Assembly: GCF_002850745.1 (NCBI RefSeq)
Contig: NZ_KZ559470.1
Span: 132,392-196,391 of the forward strand
Length of the DNA stretch: 64,000 nt
Source: Nonomuraea indica
GTDB lineage: Bacteria > Actinomycetota > Actinomycetes > Streptosporangiales > Streptosporangiaceae
Reading direction: 5' to 3'
Positions 60,179-64,000 of this stretch are shown one piece after another; position 1 is the first letter of the stretch; the number at the start of each line of letters is the position of its first letter. Made by a program: the position numbers and the translations under genes. The notes beneath the pieces are model-generated. The model was not told where the DNA came from. It worked only from the letters and a program-made list of their open reading frames with translations, and searched no databases.

Positions 60179-62635
60179 TCAGAGCCCATTTGTCGACATA
60201 TGTCCCTGCCGCGGCAGGTCGCCGAACGCCTCCGCCAGCGGGCCGGGCAACGGCTCGTCGTACAGGATGCCGAGTCGCTGGGTGGCCCTGGTCAGCGCCA
60301 CGTAGAGATCGCTCAGCCCGCGCGGCGACTGGGCGGCGATACCGCCCGGCTCCGCCACGAGCACCGAGTCGAACTCCAGCCCCTTGGCGTCGGCGACCCC
60401 CATCACCGTGACCGGCGCGTCGAGCGCCGCCGCTCCCCCGCTCCGGCCGGTGCCGGGGGCGACCACCACGGCGCCGTCCACGGCCGCGGCGACCCGATCG
60501 CCGAGCGGGCCGAGCAGCGCGTCGGGCACCACGACCGCGACCTTGCCGCCCTCGCCGGCCTCGGCCTTGACCAGCTCGGGCAGCGCGGCGGCCGGCGCGG
60601 TCCAGGGGCGGACCCCGCCCTCGCGGACCGACGCGGGCGCCCGCAGGGCCGGGTCGATGGCGGCGAGCACCCGGGCGGCCACCTCCATGAGCTCGACCGG
60701 CGTGCGGTAGTTGACGGTGAGCCGCTCCTGCCGCCAGCGCCCCGCCACGTACGGGTCGAGCACCTCGGCCCAGGAGCGGGCGCCCGCCGCCGAGCCGGTC
60801 TGCGCGATGTCTCCGACGATCGTCATCGACCGGTTGGGCACCCGCCGCATGACGGCCCGCCAGGCCATGGGCGACAGCTCCTGCGCCTCGTCCACGATGA
60901 CGTGGCCGTAGGCCCAGGTGCGGTCGGCGGCGGCGCGCTCGGCGGTGGTGAGGTAGGGGCCCTGGCCCCGCTGGCGTTCGGCGAGCCGTTCGGCTTCCAT
61001 GACGTCGGACAGGCCCGTCAGCTCCAGCACCTCGCGGGCGTAGGCCAGCTCGGCCTCCCGCTCGTGCTCCTCGGCCTGCCGGGCCGCCGCGAGCTCCTCC
61101 TCGGCCTGCAGCGCGGTGGCGCGCAGCACCTGTTCGTCGATCTCGCCGAGCAGTTCGGCGGCCTCGTCGAGGAGCGGCACGTCGGACTCGGTCCACTCCG
61201 CGGCCCGGCCGGCGTCGCGCCGGAGCAGCGCGCGCTCCTCGCGGGTCAGCGCGGCGGCGGCGTGGCCGAGCCGTTCGGGCGAGCCGTACAGGCCGAGCAG
61301 CAGGCGCTGCGGGGTGAGGTATGGCCAGAGCCGGTTGAGCGCCGCCTTGACCACGGGCTCGGTGCGCAGCTCCTCGCGCAGGTCGGCCAGCTCGTCGTCG
61401 TCGATGAGGCCCCTGCCGAGTTTCTTGGCGGCCTGGCGGGCCAGGGCGTTGAGCACCGACCTGACGAACACGGTGCGGGCCTGGTTGTGCGGGCGGCGCG
61501 AGCGGCCGGCCTTGTGCCGGGCGGCGTCCAGCATGGGACGGTCGATGGTGAGGGTGTAGCGCCCGAGGGCGAGCTCGACGGGCTTGCGCGGCATGCGCTG
61601 GCGGTCGCGGACGGCCCGCGCGATCACTTCGGCCATGCGCGCGTCGCCCTTGAGCGCGGCCACCTCGGGGCGCTCGCGGGCGGTGGCGGTCAGGCCGGGG
61701 TAGAGCTCGCCGACCGTGGACAGCAGCACGTCCGTCTCGCCGAGCGAGGGCAGGACCTGCTCGATGTAGCGCAGGAACGTCGGGTTGGGGCCGAGGATGA
61801 GCACGCCGCGGCGCTCCAGCCGCTCGCGGTGGGTGTAGAGGAGGTAGGCGGCCCGGTGCAGGGCGACGACGGTCTTGCCGGTGCCGGGGCCGCCCTGGAC
61901 GACGAGGACACCGTTGAGGTCGGCGCGGATCACCCGGTCCTGCTCGGCCTGGATGGTCGCGACGATGTCGCGCATGCGGCCGGTGCGCCGCTCGTCCAGC
62001 GCGGCCAGCAGGGCGGCCTCGCCGTTGAGCGTGGCGCGGTCGTCGTCGCTCAGCGCGTCGAGGTCGAGCAGGTCGTCGTCCACGCCGACCACCGCGCGGC
62101 CCTTGGTCTGCAGGTGGCGGCGGCGGGTGACGCCCATGGGCGCCGCCGGGGTGGCGCGGTAGAACGGCTGCGCCACGGGGGCCCGCCAGTCGATGAGGAG
62201 GCGCTCCTGCTCGTCGTCGGTGAGCCCGAGCTTGCCGATGTAGAGCCGCCCCTCCTCGACGTGGTCGAGCCGGCCGAACGCCAGGCCGCGCTCCACCGCC
62301 CACAGCCGGGCCAGGCGGGAGGCGTACATCTCGGCGAAGGTGTCGCGTTCGGAGCGGTTCTGCATCGTTCCCACCGCACCCGCGGCCAGCACCTCCTTGA
62401 GCCGGCGCTGCGTGCGCTCGCGCAGCGTGTCGAGGCGCTCGTAGAGGCGGGTGACGTAGTCTTGCTCCCTGGCGAGCTCTGTTTGACGAGTTCCCGCCAG
62501 ACCATTATTGTTGTTAATGGGACACTCCGGGCCATTCTGCTTGTTGTTACGACAAACGACGACATTAGCACGCCCGTCGAGGCACTCCCATTCTTCCGCC
62601 TCTCCGACGCCTCGCGTCGCGCCGGCCGCAGTCAC
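60179..62635 (-). CDS. helD: HelD-like RNA polymerase-associated helicase, second copy
   Basis: An 818-residue HelD-type SF1 protein. The N-terminal coiled coil (REQDYVTRLYERLDTLRERT) that enters the RNA polymerase channel, DWRAPVAQPFYRA, Walker A GGPGTGKTVVAL, VIVDEAQELSPMAW, and motifs V-VI (AKGLEFDSVLVAEP; LYVALTRATQRL) are present. The only in-frame initiation codon upstream of the coiled coil is the GTG at 62635, with GAGGTG some 13 bases before it; the resulting first ~48 residues are AT-rich and unlike the family, so the start is uncertain. Likely removes stalled polymerase and may give rifamycin tolerance. It is divergent from the ROK gene. Confidence 0.88.
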   Translation of the reverse strand: MTAAGATRGVGEAEEWECLDGRANVVVCRNNKQNGPECPINNNNGLAGTRQTELAREQDYVTRLYERLDTLRERTQRRLKEVLAAGAVGTMQNRSERDTFAEMYASRLARLWAVERGLAFGRLDHVEEGRLYIGKLGLTDDEQERLLIDWRAPVAQPFYRATPAAPMGVTRRRHLQTKGRAVVGVDDDLLDLDALSDDDRATLNGEAALLAALDERRTGRMRDIVATIQAEQDRVIRADLNGVLVVQGGPGTGKTVVALHRAAYLLYTHRERLERRGVLILGPNPTFLRYIEQVLPSLGETDVLLSTVGELYPGLTATARERPEVAALKGDARMAEVIARAVRDRQRMPRKPVELALGRYTLTIDRPMLDAARHKAGRSRRPHNQARTVFVRSVLNALARQAAKKLGRGLIDDDELADLREELRTEPVVKAALNRLWPYLTPQRLLLGLYGSPERLGHAAAALTREERALLRRDAGRAAEWTESDVPLLDEAAELLGEIDEQVLRATALQAEEELAAARQAEEHEREAELAYAREVLELTGLSDVMEAERLAERQRGQGPYLTTAERAAADRTWAYGHVIVDEAQELSPMAWRAVMRRVPNRSMTIVGDIAQTGSAAGARSWAEVLDPYVAGRWRQERLTVNYRTPVELMEVAARVLAAIDPALRAPASVREGGVRPWTAPAAALPELVKAEAGEGGKVAVVVPDALLGPLGDRVAAAVDGAVVVAPGTGRSGGAAALDAPVTVMGVADAKGLEFDSVLVAEPGGIAAQSPRGLSDLYVALTRATQRLGILYDEPLPGPLAEAFGDLPRQGHMSTNGL

Positions 62636-62651
62636 GGCTTGGTTTCACCTC

Positions 62652-62708
62652 TTGACCTCAGGGCCCTGGACTCCTTACGTTCACCTCTAGTTAGGAAAGT
62701 TTCCTAAC
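62652..62708 (+). promoter_or_regulatory. ROK gene promoter and perfect 19-bp operator
   Basis: TTGACC (62652-62657), 17 bp, TTACGT (62675-62680) form a promoter; directly downstream, at the expected transcript start, lies the perfect palindrome GTTAGGAAAGTTTCCTAAC (62690-62708). ROK repressors bind palindromes of this type (GTTAGGAAA...), so the gene is probably autoregulated and induced by a sugar. The start codon is 20 bp further on. Confidence 0.8.
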
Positions 62709-62727
62709 TTCGAGCGAAGGAGGACGT

Positions 62728-63927
62728 GTGAGCAGTCCTGTGCCGGGGACTCCGAGCCTGCTCCGCGCGATCAACGACCGCGCGGCGCTGCAGGCGCTCC
62801 TGGAGCGGGGGCCGCTGACCCGTCCGGAGATCGGCGCCCTGACCGGCCTGTCCAAGCCGACCGCCTCCCAGCTCCTGGCCCGCCTGCAGGAGGCGGGGCT
62901 GGTGGTGCTGGACGGCATCAGGGAAGGCCTGCCGGGCCGTACGGCGGAGCTCTACCGGATCAACCCGGCCGCGGCGTACGCGGGCGCGCTCGACGTCACG
63001 CCCGGCCGGATCGAGGCCCGCGTCGCCGACATCACCGGGGCGATCGTCGGCGAGCACACCCTTCCCACTCCGCGCAGGCCGGCCGGCGAACTGGTCGACC
63101 GGCTGCGCGCCGCGCTGGACGGCGCCGGCCCGCCCGGTCCGCTGCGGCAGGTGGTGATCGGCGTGCAGGCGGCGATCGACCCGTCCACCGGCCGGCTCGG
63201 CTACGCCACCGCCAAGGACATGCCGGGCTGGCACATCCCGGACCTGGTGCCCACCCTGTCACGAGGGCTCGGCGTGCCCGTCGCGGTCGAGAACAACGTC
63301 AACCTCGTCGCGCTCGCCGAACAGGCCCACGGCGCCGCCCACGACCACCCGGACTTCGTGCTGCTGTGGGCCGACGAGGGCATCGGCTCGGCCATCGTGC
63401 TCGGCGGCCGGATGCACCGCGGCGCCACGGGCGGCGCGGGCGAGGTCGGCTACATGCCCACCCCGGGCGCGCCGACGGCCCGCGAGGCCGGACGGCTCGC
63501 CAACCACGGCTACCAGGCGCTCACCGGCGGCCAGGCGGTGCTGAAGCTGCTGCGCTCGTACGGCGTGCGCGGCCCGGACTTCCGCCAGGCCGTCGCGAAC
63601 GCGGTGCGCCTGGCCCAGGGCGGCGGCCAGCGGGCCGACGACGCGCGGGCGGGGCTGCGCGACATCGCCGCCCGGCTGGCCGTGGGCCTGGCCGCCATCA
63701 CCTCCGTCGTCGATCCCGGCCTCATCGTGCTGACCGGCGGCGTCGTGCTGTCCGGCGGCGAGACCCTGCGCGAGCTGATCGAGCACGAGCTGCACGCGCT
63801 GACCATCCCCCGACCCCAGGTGCGGCTGTCGAGCGTCGACGGCAACCCCGTGCTGGCCGGGGCGCTCGACCTGGCCCTCGCCACGGCCCGTGACGAGGTC
63901 TTCCGTTCCACGGTAGTCCCCACATGA
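62728..63927 (+). CDS. ROK-family transcriptional regulator
   Basis: A 399-residue ROK regulator. A MarR-like winged helix-turn-helix lies at ~8-65 (TRPEIGALTGLSKPTASQLL), followed by the sugar-kinase-like fold (VENNVNLVALAEQAHG; ADEGIGSAIVLGGRMHRG; AGEVGYMP). The zinc-binding Cys motif of ROK kinases is missing after GEVGY, as in many ROK repressors, and the phosphotransfer Asp region is altered. GTG start with AAGGAGG. It stands just before a lipoprotein gene, typically the sugar-binding protein of an ABC importer, which it probably controls. Confidence 0.93.
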   Translation: MSSPVPGTPSLLRAINDRAALQALLERGPLTRPEIGALTGLSKPTASQLLARLQEAGLVVLDGIREGLPGRTAELYRINPAAAYAGALDVTPGRIEARVADITGAIVGEHTLPTPRRPAGELVDRLRAALDGAGPPGPLRQVVIGVQAAIDPSTGRLGYATAKDMPGWHIPDLVPTLSRGLGVPVAVENNVNLVALAEQAHGAAHDHPDFVLLWADEGIGSAIVLGGRMHRGATGGAGEVGYMPTPGAPTAREAGRLANHGYQALTGGQAVLKLLRSYGVRGPDFRQAVANAVRLAQGGGQRADDARAGLRDIAARLAVGLAAITSVVDPGLIVLTGGVVLSGGETLRELIEHELHALTIPRPQVRLSSVDGNPVLAGALDLALATARDEVFRSTVVPT

Positions 63928-63943
63928 TCAGGAGGCACCCCCC

Positions 63944-64000
63944 GTGCGCTTCGTCCCCCTCGCGGCAGCCGGCCTCACGGCCCTGGCGCTGACCGCCTGC
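63944..64000 (+). CDS. Lipoprotein gene, 5' end only (probable sugar ABC-transporter binding protein)
   Basis: The first 19 codons, starting at a GTG with AGGAGG upstream, read VRFVPLAAAGLTALALTAC: a lipoprotein signal peptide with the lipobox LTAC, cut by the window end. Following a ROK regulator by 16 bp, this is most likely the solute-binding protein of a carbohydrate ABC transporter, but nothing of the mature protein can be seen. Confidence 0.7.
   Translation, partial: MRFVPLAAAGLTALALTAC

Noticed and set aside
62636..62727. Rifamycin-associated element before the second helD
   Set aside because: The only strong palindrome is the ROK-type GTTAGGAAAGTTTCCTAAC, placed for the opposite gene; no match to the rifamycin-associated consensus as I recall it.

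Overview
The window is chromosomal DNA from a very GC-rich actinomycete. Signs of this are the RNA polymerase-binding protein RbpA behind a textbook sigma-R promoter, a DUF3040 protein, an Rv2578c-type radical SAM protein, a ClpP pair, adjacent Lnt and Ppm genes, ROK and LacI-type operators, frequent GTG/TTG starts and ATGA overlaps. Gene content suggests Streptosporangiales (Nonomuraea-like) rather than Mycobacteriales, but that is inference. I found no rRNA, tRNA, CRISPR array, insertion sequence, phage gene or attachment site.

Layout. 0.1-2.5 kb: AraC regulator divergent from an NmrA-like reductase and an NTF2-like protein. 2.5-6.6 kb: secreted phospholipase D, then a TetR gene divergent from a HelD-type helicase across a strong inverted repeat. 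6.6-10.4 kb: pectate lyase with a LacI-type operator inside its promoter, a PlsC acyltransferase and a penicillin-binding protein. 10.4-17.2 kb: a 1751-residue RHS protein that stops right after the RHS core, a secreted protein with a cationic six-cysteine tail, and a TetR relic. 17.3-28.4 kb: stress protein, DUF3040, radical SAM protein, a 39-residue Lys-rich protein, glycosyltransferase, trypsin-like protease, a large DUF4082 protein, secreted HNH nuclease, SGNH hydrolase and isochorismate synthase.

28.4-38.5 kb is one tightly coupled catabolic operon with a divergent LysR gene: permease, L-carnitine-dehydrogenase-like enzyme, hot-dog thioesterase, amidase, fused class III CoA-transferase, beta-keto acid cleavage enzyme (BKACE) and a nitrilase-family hydrolase. 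The known route carnitine -> dehydrocarnitine -> betainyl-CoA -> glycine betaine fits the dehydrogenase, BKACE and thioesterase. Two gene relics lie inside the operon. 38.8-44.9 kb: YigZ, the ClpP pair, a two-component system, a DUF2268 protease and a membrane pseudokinase. 44.9-52.1 kb: MoxR-DUF58-VWA operon, two methyltransferases, GDPD, an MFS transporter and RbpA. 52.2-56.0 kb: a DUF5685 protein with a very Cys-rich tail, a deleted pectate lyase and an intact modular pectate lyase. 56.2-64 kb: FxsA, Ppm, Lnt, a second HelD, a ROK regulator with a perfect 19-bp operator, and the start of a lipoprotein gene, probably a sugar-binding protein.

Two structural themes run through the window. First, several genes survive only as their two ends (pectate lyase, FAD oxidoreductase, TetR with its operator, possibly an ornithine-cyclodeaminase-like gene), as if the middles were deleted. 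Second, short tandem duplications cluster at gene 3' ends, often copying the stop codon, and codon-sized minisatellites expand linkers inside genes.
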